From Jaenimonas drosophilae (lineage: Eukaryota; Euglenozoa; Kinetoplastea; Trypanosomatida; Trypanosomatidae), in NCBI GenBank assembly GCA_030849065.1, contig JASAON010001584.1, positions 1-64,000 on the forward strand: 64,000 nucleotides of DNA, written 5' to 3'. A program made the position numbers and the translations under genes. The notes under the pieces are model-generated. The model made no database searches. It was not told the origin of the DNA and saw only the letters and a list, made by a program, of their open reading frames with translations. Positions within the stretch are counted from its first letter, which is position 1; the number at the start of each line of letters is the position of its first letter. This document shows positions 28,761 through 39,300 of this stretch, piece by piece.

Positions 28761-29880
28761 GGCCCAACACTCTCGCCACAACTACTCACTTGTTACTTAA
28801 GCAAAACAAAATGAAGACAAAAAACAGAAGTTTTTTTTGTTTTTACGAAGGGAGGGTACTCCACTCCTTCTTGGCTGTCACAAAGACGTTGGTAAGCTGG
28901 ACGTTCTTGTCCGTGGAGTCAACGCTGCTCAGATTCATTGTGCAGCAACACACCAGCTCATCGTCACCGTCGTGGCGGTAGGGCTGCGAATCGCCCATGG
29001 CATGCGTGGTGCGTATGTCTGTGTCTGTGTGTGGAGCAGCACTCCCTTCTCTCTCCCCATACACATTCATGAAGGCTGTTGGCTGCATCATTTCTTCAGC
29101 TCAACGCTTCTTGTTAATCTTTTTTTTCTGAAATTGGTTGGTTGTGGATGTATAATTATCGTGGAGAGACACATGAGGCAGATTGAAGGTGGTGCGGGAG
29201 AATTTTGTTGTTTCCTCGCGCCATCTTCAGTCCTCTTGCGTGATCGAATCTTCTCGAAATGTGCGTTTTGTTGTTTTAGGCGTGTGTGGAGCTCCCACTG
29301 TTCGTGTGGCTATCCTCCCCCATCCTCCTCGCCCCGCTACTCCATCATGACGATGATCTTCCCACACGATCATTCTCTTATGGAATTCTGATGACTAATC
29401 TGCAGAAATCATGCTGTGACAAGGTGGAGGTGATGGATATATGTCTGTGGGTTGCGCAGTTTTGTGTCGTTGATGCAATGAATCAGCTCTCTTTGTGGTG
29501 CTGCTGTTGCAAATATTGGGTGGTGTTTTGACCACTACAGCCGGACAAGAAACAAACACATATCCACCCTGCGTGTTTGTGCCACCCGTGTGTGCGCCAA
29601 AGGTTCATCATCATGGGTTGCACCATCACTTGTGCGTTTCTCTTCAATCCTCTTCTCCAAGGCGTCTCCCTAGTTTTTGGTACGCAGCACCTCCCTCGCC
29701 ACCGTCCTCTCTCGTCGTCCGTCCTCATCCCCTCTTTCTTTGGCGTGAGTGCGTAGTGTGTGTGTGTTGGACACACCGTCCATCATCTTTACCAACCTTT
29801 TGGGGTGCTCTGACACGTGAGCACCACCTTCAACCACAGTTCTGCGGCGTGAGGTTTGCTCACCGCCTACCAACCACAAC
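28761..29880 (+). other. Long spacer with one antisense coding-like patch
   Basis: 1,120 bases. It contains T-runs (28831-28844, 29119-29128), an acceptor-like TTGTTTTAG at 29271-29279 with only a 14-codon frame after it, and the probable acceptor AG 29755-29756 for the next gene. The stretch 28843-28998 reads as a coding-like frame on the opposite strand and is listed separately. Confidence 0.45.
28843..28998 (-). CDS. Doubtful 51-codon antisense ORF
   Basis: Read on the minus strand, ATG at 28998 to TAA at 28843 gives MGDSQPYRHDGDDELVCCC and on to KKEWSTLPS, with codon choice resembling real genes here (GAC, AAG, CTG, GTC). Against it: the sequence upstream on that strand is purine-rich with no splice acceptor, all other genes run the other way, and 51 codons can arise by chance. 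It may be a fragment of an inverted pseudogene. Confidence 0.15.
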   Translation of the reverse strand: MGDSQPYRHDGDDELVCCCTMNLSSVDSTDKNVQLTNVFVTAKKEWSTLPS

Positions 29881-30477
29881 ATGGTAAGTAATCAAGCACC
29901 GACCCCAGTGCGGAAGCGGTTGGCATGCGCGCCAAAACCCATCAGCCGCGAGAGCCAGCGAATGCTCGATGAGTCCATCACGTCGGTGCGGGCCACTGAG
30001 GAGGAGATCATCCGACGTTGGCAGCTGGAGCACGCCAATGATGAGTTTCCCGCGGAGGTCAACCGCCCGAAGCCGATACTTCCTCCCTCCCACAAGCAAA
30101 CACTTTTCGACCCACCAAGCTACACTTGGGTGCCGAAGCACCGCAGCACCGGTGTGTTGGTGCCCGAAGGGGCGGTGTCTGCCCTAGCCACCAGCTCCAC
30201 ACCCACTGCCACCAATTTTATTCCTGTTGGAGAGCCCTACTACAAACTACTCCGCGCATCGTGGACAGGGGAGGCGGGTGCCGCGGTGCCGCCCAACTCT
30301 AAAGTCGGACCCGTTGATGCCCCGGTGTTCTACGGCAATGATCAGGAGATTTTGGATTCCATTGATGAAGGTACAAGGCCGCCCTTCCAGGATCCCGTGC
30401 CGCTGGATGCCATGCTGGAGTTCCTCGCCAGTGAGTGGGAATCGGAAGGCCTCTATGCAGCGCAGGATCCTCGATGA
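29881..30477 (+). CDS. Small Gag1-like clamp (DUF4050-type) protein
   Basis: 198 residues, mostly the module shared with the C-terminus of the preceding gene. Shared signatures: VGEPYYKLLRASWTGEAG at ~116-133 (compare GPGYFKMLQAAWKNEAG), a spacer, an ILDSIDEG/ILDFMEE segment, PVPLDAMLEFL and the ending EWESEGLYA. The N-terminal ~70 residues are helical and charged (ESQRMLDESITSVRATEEE). No myristoylation signal is present, unlike its neighbour. The pair probably arose by tandem duplication followed by gain or loss of the disordered head. The likely acceptor is AG 29755-29756. Confidence 0.75.
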   Translation: MVSNQAPTPVRKRLACAPKPISRESQRMLDESITSVRATEEEIIRRWQLEHANDEFPAEVNRPKPILPPSHKQTLFDPPSYTWVPKHRSTGVLVPEGAVSALATSSTPTATNFIPVGEPYYKLLRASWTGEAGAAVPPNSKVGPVDAPVFYGNDQEILDSIDEGTRPPFQDPVPLDAMLEFLASEWESEGLYAAQDPR

Positions 30478-31432
30478 GGTGCGTGGGCGATGGACGATGC
30501 TGTTATTGCGTGCTCAGTCTCTCTTTATCTATCTGCCTCCTCTCCCATCACCGTCTTCGCCTTCTCTTCGCTGGGATGTTATTTCGTTGTTGGATGAGCA
30601 CGATGATGATGTTGCTGTGGGAGAGGAGCGTTCATCCTCAGCCGTTTGCCGTCCAGTGTGCCGTGTAGGATGGCTTTGCCTAATCCATAAAACAACCTGA
30701 AAGTCACGATGATGTGAGAGGCCCCCATTCCCTTCATCAGCCGTGTGGGATCACGTTTTGACATTGTGATGTCTTTAGGCTAATGACCCACAACCACACA
30801 GCGTGTGATGGAAGCAAAGGTGTGTGTAGGTGTCTGTGTTGTGAGGATGTGTGAAAGGCACCTCCTTCACGCATGGATCATCCCTACGTATATTGGATTC
30901 TTACACGGCATTGCTTCTATCTCCCCCTCTTCTTTTTTCTGTAGTACTTATTGTCATAGTCGTGGAGAACACCTCTCTTTCCTTCATCTCAACACGTACT
31001 GAAGATTGTTTGTTGTGCCAGAGAGCAGAACCACGTTACACCCCAACACTCTACTTCTCTTCCAACACCTCTCTTTCCCTCACTCTCCCGCCAACCGTCT
31101 CAGTCACACTGCAGCTTGCCGCTGCTGCCTTTGTTGTTGTGTGTTTGGAGGAACTTGATGGATGTGTTGCAGACGATCCCTCATCCGCTTTGCTCCATCA
31201 CCACAAGCGCCACACCAAAGTTCGGCTCTCTCCTGAACGTGCCGGTGCTTACGTGAGGGTTTAATTGTATGTGGGTGGCGCACCGACACACCGTCTCCCC
31301 AACCAGCGCCTCGCCAAGCCCAAGTGATTTCGTGAGGGACTCCTCCTTCGCACCCACACAACAATAAGATTGTTTCGTTTCGTTGATTGCACCCCCTCCA
31401 CAACATTTTTGTTCTTCTTTCCATACACATTC
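30478..31432 (+). other. Spacer and leader of the large kinase gene
   Basis: 955 bases without an accepted gene. Acceptor-like sites lie at 30943-30944 (strong CT tract before it) and 31367-31368. Only short upstream frames occur, for example 32 codons from an ATG near 31158, which might act as upstream ORFs if the distal acceptor is used. Confidence 0.45.
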
Positions 31433-34400
31433 ATGAACCTTGATTCGACGACCTCGCCGATCTCGGCCGGAGATCCAAGTGAGGAGCAGCCGCAGCATCA
31501 CCGTCGCACCTTCACGATGGAGAGTGCCTACACCCACACCCACACCATCTGGGCCCCCTCCTCGCAGCTGGCCTCTGCCCGCTCCACCCCAAGTGAAGAA
31601 ACCTTTGGTGATGATGCAACCTCCAGCTCTGTGGAGGTTGCGGAGGAGTTGTTGCGCGATGATGTCGCGCCATGCCTCCACCACACCGCCATCGCCGCGC
31701 AGGTGGTGGATCGTCTTCGGTGGTGGCGTCTTAACCGTGTGCGGCACCTCCCCCTCCCTCAACATCATGTTGTGCAGCGCAACAACTATACCAACTATGC
31801 TGCCACTGGTGTGCGGCCTCTTTCACCGGGCGTGCGCCGATCGTTGGAGCGTGCATCGGGCAGCCTTCGCGCCGGCACTACTGTGCCACCGGGACGTGAT
31901 TTGCGTTGGCTATTCGGACGCCGGGCGGCAAGTCTTCCACCGCAGCGCCCACATCGTGGCTGCCGCCACACGGCGGTGAATCCATCACGCGGATCTCACT
32001 CCTTCGCGTCGGTGCGTCGGGCAGCGTTGCAGAGATCTCAGGCTGATGCATTATCACAGCTTCACGAGACCAACCCCGCGCTTCCAGTCAATTATCCCTC
32101 TTCGCAGGTTGTTGTTCTTCATCACCCTCCACGTCTTGTTGCGCATGTGAAGCACGTTGATGCTGCGGATGCACTGCGGGCTGCCGGTGTGGCGCGAGAC
32201 GATATTCGCCACTGTTCCTACGCTCTCGATCCAGCCCCACTCGCCAACCTTCTTCAGCTGCCGCTGTTTTCCTTCGAACGCTTCTTTTATGGCGAGCAGC
32301 TGCGCCAGCTCCACCAACAACAACCGTCGAGCCTCATCACCGTGGATGAGCTCCTCATGCCCGATGAAGCGGAGAGTGAGGAGGATGTGGATGAGCACAG
32401 TCGGAGCCGCCCCACCTCTGCAGCACCAAACACAACCTCCTCTCCCTCACTGCCCCCGACATCACCTTCCATGGCACTCACGACGTGGAGGGAACGTGGT
32501 CGTGGCCGCCATCACCGACGCACACTGCCACGCGGGCCCCGACTCCGTGCCGTCTCTGCACCCGTCCTGCCACTGCCGCTCGGCCCGACACGCCGCAGCC
32601 ACGTACCTCCCCGGAGCGGCCATCACTTCGCACAAGCGCAACAGCTTCGTCAGGCCTCTCCCATACACACATGCACCACCATTGATGATATCCAGGATCG
32701 TTTTGTGTTTAACCCACTCGTGGATCGCATCGGTGCCGGTGCCTTTGCCGAGGTCTATGCCGCCCTGCCCATCTTGCGTGGAGGTGCCAACCCCTACACC
32801 CGCGGAGGTGTTGGGGTGGCGCGACACATCAGCCACTCCCGTGTCTCGAGCCTGGCGGAGTTCTGCGAGGGGGCGGTGTTGCGTGGTCGTGAGGCCACGA
32901 TGGAAAGGAAGAGCTCCCCATGCATCGTGGCGCTTAAGCTCATCCCACGACTGCGCCCGAGCCACCACACTCCAGCCACGCTGGATCGATGCGATCGACG
33001 CTGGTACACCGCCCCACGTGAAGGGAAGCCACCCATGCCTGCGCGACGAGGAAATGAGGAATCGGCGGCATGCCATCGTGAGTTGATGGAGGTGGCGCGA
33101 GAGATATCCGTCCTCCGCCATCTTCATCACACGGGCTGCTCGCGCTTCTGCGAGGCGCTGCGCACACCAGAACACTACGCCATTGCCATGGAGATGCGCC
33201 CCGGCAGCATCAATCTGCGCGATTACCTCGCACGTTTTGGACCGCCTTCCGAAAAACGCACGGCCTTATTGTTGGCGGAGCTCCTCACCACCATCCAGTA
33301 CCTGCATCAACGCTTTGGTCTCGTTCACCGCGACATCAAACTGGAAAATTTGCTCATCTCCCCAATTGATTCTCCTCGTGCAACGGTGGTGGAACTCGTC
33401 GGGGCATCGGCGCACAAGGAGATGTTCTCACTCTCACGGGAGTGCTCCCAGGGTGGGATCCACTCACAGCCGGCCACACCAAGTGCATCTTGCGTGGAGC
33501 GCAGTTACAGCAGTGCCACGATTGCTTCTCCCCTCGCACCCACGCACACGACGTTGGGCGCGGCGGTGGATGAAGCCGATGCAGACTTCATGCTCCGCCT
33601 CACCCTCATTGACTTTGGTCTCGCCAGACGTCTTCCCACAACGGGGGCCAACAGCCATCCTCATCACAACAACAGTAACAACAACAACAACAACAACAAA
33701 TCTGCTTCTCCATCCTGGCGAACTCCTCAGCCCACTCCCCTTTCTTCGCCACCCATCACGGATGTGCCGTCGTGGCGGCGACGCACCACGGGCTTGATGC
33801 GGCGTGGAGCTTCTTCTCTCGCTGCCGATGCCCCTCCTCCGCAGCCCAGCATCCATCACAGCCCCACTCATCTCTCCACCGCCATCTCCTCTCCTGTCGT
33901 GTCGGCCATTAATCTCTTCCAAGACATCGACGTGGATGAGGTGGATGAGATGAGCGTGGCATCGAGCACAGATTTGGACATCACGTCCTTCACCTCCTCG
34001 TGCCACGGCTCTGATATGGATGCAGATGAAAACCATCATGAATGTGAAGATGATGTTGGCATGGCGGAGGTGGTGGATGGAGAGGTGGCTGGCACCGATG
34101 AAGCAACGGAGATGCCATCGCATCAGGAACACACACGCTCCTTCGTGCCACTCCACGGCAGCCTTGATGTGGAGGCCATCACTCTTCCCGCATGTCTTGC
34201 CAACGACCCGCGACGCGCACAGACGTCAACCTACCGCGTCGAGAGCTACCCGAGCCTCGCTCATCTCTCCACGCCCACCACCTTCCAACCCAGTTTCAGC
34301 GCGGAGGTGGTGGATGGCGGCACCACGCCACTACACCCAACCTCGCCCTACGTGGCCACCGCGGTGGTGGCGGAGTCGGCGGTGTTGTGCTTGACGCCGT

Positions 34401-35302
34401 GTGGCACTGAGCGCTACCTCAGCCCGGAGCAGCTCGAGTGGATGGAGATGCATAAGTACGGCGAGCGGCGGCAGACCTCCGTGAAGCATGCCAAGATGCT
34501 CGATATGTACGCGGTTGGTGTCGTTGCCTACGTTCTCCTCAGTGGCCACTTCCCCAGCAACTCCACCAATCGTGCCACCTTACTGCAGCAACATCAACGT
34601 GTGCCCCCATGCAGCAGCATAAATTGGTTGGGTGTGAGTGCCGAGGCGATCCAATTCGTGCAGCGGCTGCTGGAGCCCGATCCGGATAAGCGCCTCACCG
34701 CGAGTGAGGCGCTGGACCACCCTTTCCTGCGCGACGCGCTGCGGGCCGCGGAGAAGCTTGAGGTGCTCCCCCACGAGGAGGTGTCGGAGGGAAATGACGT
34801 ACTGGAGGAGAGCGACATGGCCACAGGGCCACCGAGTTGGACGCTTGGCGGCACCGTATCCACTACACCGCTGAGTGCCGTCAACGCCTCTCGTCCTACG
34901 AACGTCTCTCTTCACACAACACACAAGGGCGGCGTGTTGGCGGCACGCCGCGGAGGCCAACACGCCGCCACCGCCGACGTTAACCACTCACCGACGAACG
35001 TGGTACGCGATGCGTCGTGGTCGCTCTCCCCCTCCACGCCGCAGATGTCTGCCCCCGGCCGCTCAGATAACCCGTGGCAAACTGGGCTCCTCCCCACACC
35101 AACAACACCACAGAGCGGCGCACAACCACACCGACCACAGCCCTTGGCCGCCTTCAGCACGAGCGTGGCACCGAGCGTGGCCTCTTCACCGGCGGCCACT
35201 CCTCCACCCCCGCCGCTGGTGCGGTCTACGCCCAACCCAACAACAACAGCGCGCACAGACTTGTTTGATGAGCTCTTCCAACGTGCCATGGCAGAGAGCT
35301 AG
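31433..35302 (+). CDS. Giant Ser/Thr protein kinase with split catalytic domain
   Basis: 1,289 residues. The open frame starts at a TTG; ATG 31433 is the first ATG after AG 31368. Residues 1-420 are disordered with patches of Arg and His. Catalytic motifs are all intact: G-loop IGAGAFAEVYAA (~427-438), Lys502 in VALKLI, VHRDIKLEN with Asp634, DFG Asp727 in LIDFGLA, CGTERYLSPEQ with SPE at 997-999, then MLDMYAVGVVAYVLLSG and DPDKRLTASEAL. The C-lobe looks CAMK-like. Large inserts sit between G-loop and Lys, between the catalytic loop and DFG (~85 residues), and between DFG and SPE (~270, with a poly-Asn run and acidic patches). The C-terminal ~220 residues are Thr/Pro-rich. Probably active. 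Confidence 0.88.
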   Translation: MNLDSTTSPISAGDPSEEQPQHHRRTFTMESAYTHTHTIWAPSSQLASARSTPSEETFGDDATSSSVEVAEELLRDDVAPCLHHTAIAAQVVDRLRWWRLNRVRHLPLPQHHVVQRNNYTNYAATGVRPLSPGVRRSLERASGSLRAGTTVPPGRDLRWLFGRRAASLPPQRPHRGCRHTAVNPSRGSHSFASVRRAALQRSQADALSQLHETNPALPVNYPSSQVVVLHHPPRLVAHVKHVDAADALRAAGVARDDIRHCSYALDPAPLANLLQLPLFSFERFFYGEQLRQLHQQQPSSLITVDELLMPDEAESEEDVDEHSRSRPTSAAPNTTSSPSLPPTSPSMALTTWRERGRGRHHRRTLPRGPRLRAVSAPVLPLPLGPTRRSHVPPRSGHHFAQAQQLRQASPIHTCTTIDDIQDRFVFNPLVDRIGAGAFAEVYAALPILRGGANPYTRGGVGVARHISHSRVSSLAEFCEGAVLRGREATMERKSSPCIVALKLIPRLRPSHHTPATLDRCDRRWYTAPREGKPPMPARRGNEESAACHRELMEVAREISVLRHLHHTGCSRFCEALRTPEHYAIAMEMRPGSINLRDYLARFGPPSEKRTALLLAELLTTIQYLHQRFGLVHRDIKLENLLISPIDSPRATVVELVGASAHKEMFSLSRECSQGGIHSQPATPSASCVERSYSSATIASPLAPTHTTLGAAVDEADADFMLRLTLIDFGLARRLPTTGANSHPHHNNSNNNNNNNKSASPSWRTPQPTPLSSPPITDVPSWRRRTTGLMRRGASSLAADAPPPQPSIHHSPTHLSTAISSPVVSAINLFQDIDVDEVDEMSVASSTDLDITSFTSSCHGSDMDADENHHECEDDVGMAEVVDGEVAGTDEATEMPSHQEHTRSFVPLHGSLDVEAITLPACLANDPRRAQTSTYRVESYPSLAHLSTPTTFQPSFSAEVVDGGTTPLHPTSPYVATAVVAESAVLCLTPCGTERYLSPEQLEWMEMHKYGERRQTSVKHAKMLDMYAVGVVAYVLLSGHFPSNSTNRATLLQQHQRVPPCSSINWLGVSAEAIQFVQRLLEPDPDKRLTASEALDHPFLRDALRAAEKLEVLPHEEVSEGNDVLEESDMATGPPSWTLGGTVSTTPLSAVNASRPTNVSLHTTHKGGVLAARRGGQHAATADVNHSPTNVVRDASWSLSPSTPQMSAPGRSDNPWQTGLLPTPTTPQSGAQPHRPQPLAAFSTSVAPSVASSPAATPPPPPLVRSTPNPTTTARTDLFDELFQRAMAES
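33666..33700 (+). repeat. (AAC)n microsatellite coding poly-Asn
   Basis: A near-pure AAC/CAA trinucleotide run inside the kinase activation-segment insert encodes a mostly Asn stretch. It is likely variable in length between strains. Confidence 0.8.
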
Positions 35303-36302
35303 AACAGATCAGATTTGCTTCACACGTCCTTTTCATCATCGTCACTGCACCTTCTACATCCCCACCTCTCGCTTATGCGTGGAGGTGGAGCTCCGTGACG
35401 CGGGTTGTGGTGGTAACTGCATCCTTCCTGCTCTCCGTTCCATCCAATGTCGTGGATGATGGTTCAAGGTGGTGATGATCATGATGATGAGAGGCGGTGG
35501 GTTTTTTCGCAGACAACCACAACAGAATGGATTTTGGGCATCATCTCTTTTTTTCTTTTTCGTTTCTCTGTGTTGTGTGCGCGACATTTAGCAGATCAAC
35601 GATCTGCGCGGGCTCCGTACACGGATTTCCTAGCTTCGAGATGCCTCTTCACTGGCCCTTTGCTGCTCCTCTTTGCTTTCGCGTTGTCTTTGATCATGTG
35701 TGCCTCTGCCAACGCACGTAGACCCCATTCTTTCACGGAATGGATGGTGATGATGGAGCACACCCATGTCGGGTGGGCTCCTGTCGCTGCACATACTTAC
35801 GCACGCATATTCTTGTTCTTTTTTTCCCCCGTTAATGGAATGAAGTCGGCCGCGTTGCTAGTGCTCGGATGCTGCCATTCTGCATGACGAAAAATTATTA
35901 TCCTTTCTCTGCCTTCTCCTCAGCCTCGATGGTGGCTGAAAACGCTGTGGAGAGCGGAGGATGGATCTTCAGAAACTACACAAACGTATTCTGCCAACGC
36001 ATCAACCACCCTGAGTACGAGACGCTTTCTTGCGTAGTGATGCCCATCTTCATACATCCCTTCTCTTCTATAGGTACCTTAGCCCGTACTCATCCATACT
36101 ATCTTCACCAGAACTGTTGAGGCATACGTGTATGCCATCCAACACCAGCGGCACATCTTTGCTTCACAACCCCAGACACGTGTGGGTGCGTGCGTAGTTT
36201 GGTGAGTTGCATGCAGTACCTCTGCCATTCACGCACACGAAGTTACAATCATCACTGCCTTAGCATTGGGCTATCTCTTCCTTGCCCACCACATAAACAC
36301 CA
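35303..36302 (+). other. Long spacer before the pseudokinase gene
   Basis: 1,000 bases without an accepted gene. A strong T/C tract (35546-35591) ends in ATTTAG with AG at 35590-35591 and is followed at once by a small perfect inverted repeat. A hydrophobic frame after it (35640-35887) lacks a suitable ATG. AG 36262-36263 is a nearer acceptor for the next gene. Confidence 0.45.
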
Positions 36303-39300
36303 ATGAAACGAGCCACGCACACCGGGCCGCCACGTGGCCACCAAACATCTAATGGGCCAACAGCAGCTGCTGCTACTGCACCTCCACAACGCGTGGAGCA
36401 CACCAAGACCATCAACGGAGGCCGATCACGTCCAGCCAAGCCCACGGTTCTAGCATCAATAGCAACGACAACAGCAGCCACTTCACATGTGGTGCCTCGC
36501 AAGGCTGCCACATCCTCCGGCCCCACACGCGGCGCGGCTGGAAAACCAACAGGTCGCGTTGCCGTTGCGTCATCCGTGGCGAGCCCGATTGCGGGCCGCT
36601 CACCCCGACGTGTTGTGGAGGCCAACACACGCACCATCTCACCCATCATTGCCGGCAGCCCCACACCCACGCGCAGTCCTCCGGCGGAGATGCGCCTCGC
36701 CCACTTCCACGGAGAAGTTGGGGCTCCCGTCGTTGGACCCCAGCGTCGGATCGCCACCCCGCGCAGCAGCGCCACAAAATTAGGTGCCCCATTTGCCTGG
36801 GGCGACGCCCATCTCGCACGCCGTCGGGCACCCGACAATGCTGGCGAGGCCACGCCGCCCTCCCTCAGCCGCAGTGGTGGCGGCCCGACGTGGGTTTCTG
36901 CGACACAAATGATGGCGGAGGGTCGGGTACATCGCAGCCTCCACGCGGCCATGATCTCTGCGCGGCACGCTGGCCGACGTGCGTCGTCAGACTCCGCTTC
37001 TTCCCTCACCCTCCCACGGGGAGGGGGAGAGGCGTGGCCGCATCACTTTCACCACAGTCGCGCCGGCACGAGCGCCTTCCGCCAAAGCCCAAACCCGAGC
37101 GACGGCGTCCGAACGTTGGAGAAGACGACCGACGCCCTAACCAACCCTCTCGGCCTCTCGCGCAACGTACTTCCATCCTCCCAATCCACCTCCCCCGCTC
37201 GTTTTGCGCACACTGGCTCCAGCACCGACTCCGCGCAGAAGTCTGGGCCTGACGAACCACGACGCAGCGGGGATACGGAGCGTTTTGGCTCGTCGGGCCG
37301 CGCCGCCTCGTCTCCGGTTGCGAAGCGACGCACAACACCCGAGGTGTGGGATGGTGGACCCACCCACTCCGCCCACGACAACAGCACAGAGGTATCGATG
37401 CAGCACAGCTACGACATATCTTCGAGCAATGTCGGGAGGGAGGAGGTGTTGGGTGCCGATGTGGCCGCAGAGATACGCCACGAGCACAGCGATTTGCAAC
37501 ACAACCTCCGCCGGGGATCCACACTGACGCAGGGCTGGACGACCAACGATCAGCTGTGTGGGGTACGCGTCCTTACCATCTCACCCGACATGCTACGAAC
37601 GTGCTGCCAAGTGGTGGAGAAGGCGTGGGGCAGATTGCGCGCACAGCGGAGAGCTGCCCGACAGGTACGACGAGAGCGAAGATGCCAACGACGGATGGAG
37701 CTCATTCAACGTCGCGTAGGGCGAAGAGCGGGAACACGACCCAGCGATGAAAACCACTCCGAAGAACGACGCATGCGAGAGTCGCACTCGGGCGAGCTGC
37801 GGCGCAGCATCAGCCACACCCTCACTGGAGTGGTGGAGTTGCCGAGCACCGACGCCGACTCGCCCTCCATATCCACGACCAACACCGCCACCCCTACCCA
37901 TCCCCCTGAGAGCAGGCGACGCGTCATGGCTGACACCACCAAGAAGGGCATCTCCACCTACAAGAACACCCTTCAACGTAGTAGTCAGGCCAAGGCGCGT
38001 ACAGCCACGGCCACTGGGGAGGACCTCCGCATCCACACCAACACGACATACACTCCCCCACCCTTGCACGCCCCACAAACCTCCGCGACGTTGGGTGCCC
38101 CATCCAACATGGACCTCACATCACCCGTCGAGACCACCGCGGGCGACACGTTGGATGACAGTTGGGCCTCTCCGACGGAATTCCTCTCACTGGCGCAACT
38201 TTCACCCGGGCCACGCAACCAACAACACGGCTTCTCGGACCTCTCACTGCACAGCAGTCCGTCCATGAATTCCCTCTCCCTCAGATGCAGCGATGATGAA
38301 GAGGATGCGGATGGTGATGGAAGCAGCAGCAGTAGCGGTTGTCTCTCCACTACGGCCGATGATTGCCGCGGTGATGGCGATGCAACGGCCCTAACCGATG
38401 CCTCCTTAGCCGCCCTCCTCGCGACAGAGGCCTTCATGAACCACGTAGAAACCAACCTCACGAGCATCTTTCTCACCGAGGAGGTGGGCCTGCACGGCGG
38501 AGGCACGCGGATGGGCGAGAGCTTGCCCGAAGAAGATGGCCATCCACTCTTTGGCGAATCCAGCAGCTACTCGTCCGTCTACGCAGTGCAGCAGCCATCA
38601 ACGGAGCTCGTCTTTGCCCCTGGCCGACTTCATCCTCGAGCTCACCGATCAACGGCGGAGGACGCGGCGGCGAATCAGTGCGCGGCTGCAGCGGCAGAGG
38701 CGTCGAGCACGAATCCTATTGTGGAAGACAGCGAGGCACTCATTCAGGAGGGCGGCAGCAGCGGTCGGACGTCAACCACGTCCCGACGCCGTCGGAAGGC
38801 TGAGGCCTGTGGTGCCGCCGATCCTGCTGCCTTCGACTCCACCTACCTCACCCTCCCCTACATTGGCATTGAGCTGCGACGACACGTGGGCGGTCCGATG
38901 TCGGGTGTTGGTGGCGGCCGCGGTAGTCGCCGCACGTCGCGAGAGGCTCGCGAGACGGAGTGCCCCTTCTCCAGCAACCAGGCTGAGAAGGAGCTCGAGA
39001 CGATTGGGTCGCTGCGCATTCGTCGCTCAATGCGTCGGGCCCGAGAGTGCATATCGCCGTCCCCGCGGGTGGCAGAGTTGACGACGACGACGACGACGAC
39101 CTCCACCGCCGCCCAACCTGATGGAGCAGCCCCAACATCATCCGTCGCCCTCCCCCACATCACCGTGGCGATGGCGATGCCCTTCATCTCTCAAGGCAAC
39201 ATAAAGGAGGTGGTGCAGGAGTGGGTGCGGAGTCAGCGGCCCACTGCGGTCGAGCGGGAGACGGTGATTCGGTCAGTCATCCAGTCGGTGCTTCAGAGGT

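Noticed and set aside
28837..29391. 184-codon + strand frame in the spacer after the first clamp-type gene
   Set aside because: Low-complexity Cys/Val runs from TG-rich DNA and no domain; it is opposite the antisense patch listed separately.
30851..31264. 137-codon frame in the leader of the large kinase gene
   Set aside because: It crosses a strong acceptor tract and is Ser/Leu/Pro filler from CT-rich DNA; at most short upstream ORFs exist here.
35447..35887. 146-codon frame with a signal-peptide-like segment
   Set aside because: Its upstream ATG lies before the acceptor at 35591, no in-frame ATG follows in a suitable place, and the remainder is T-rich filler.
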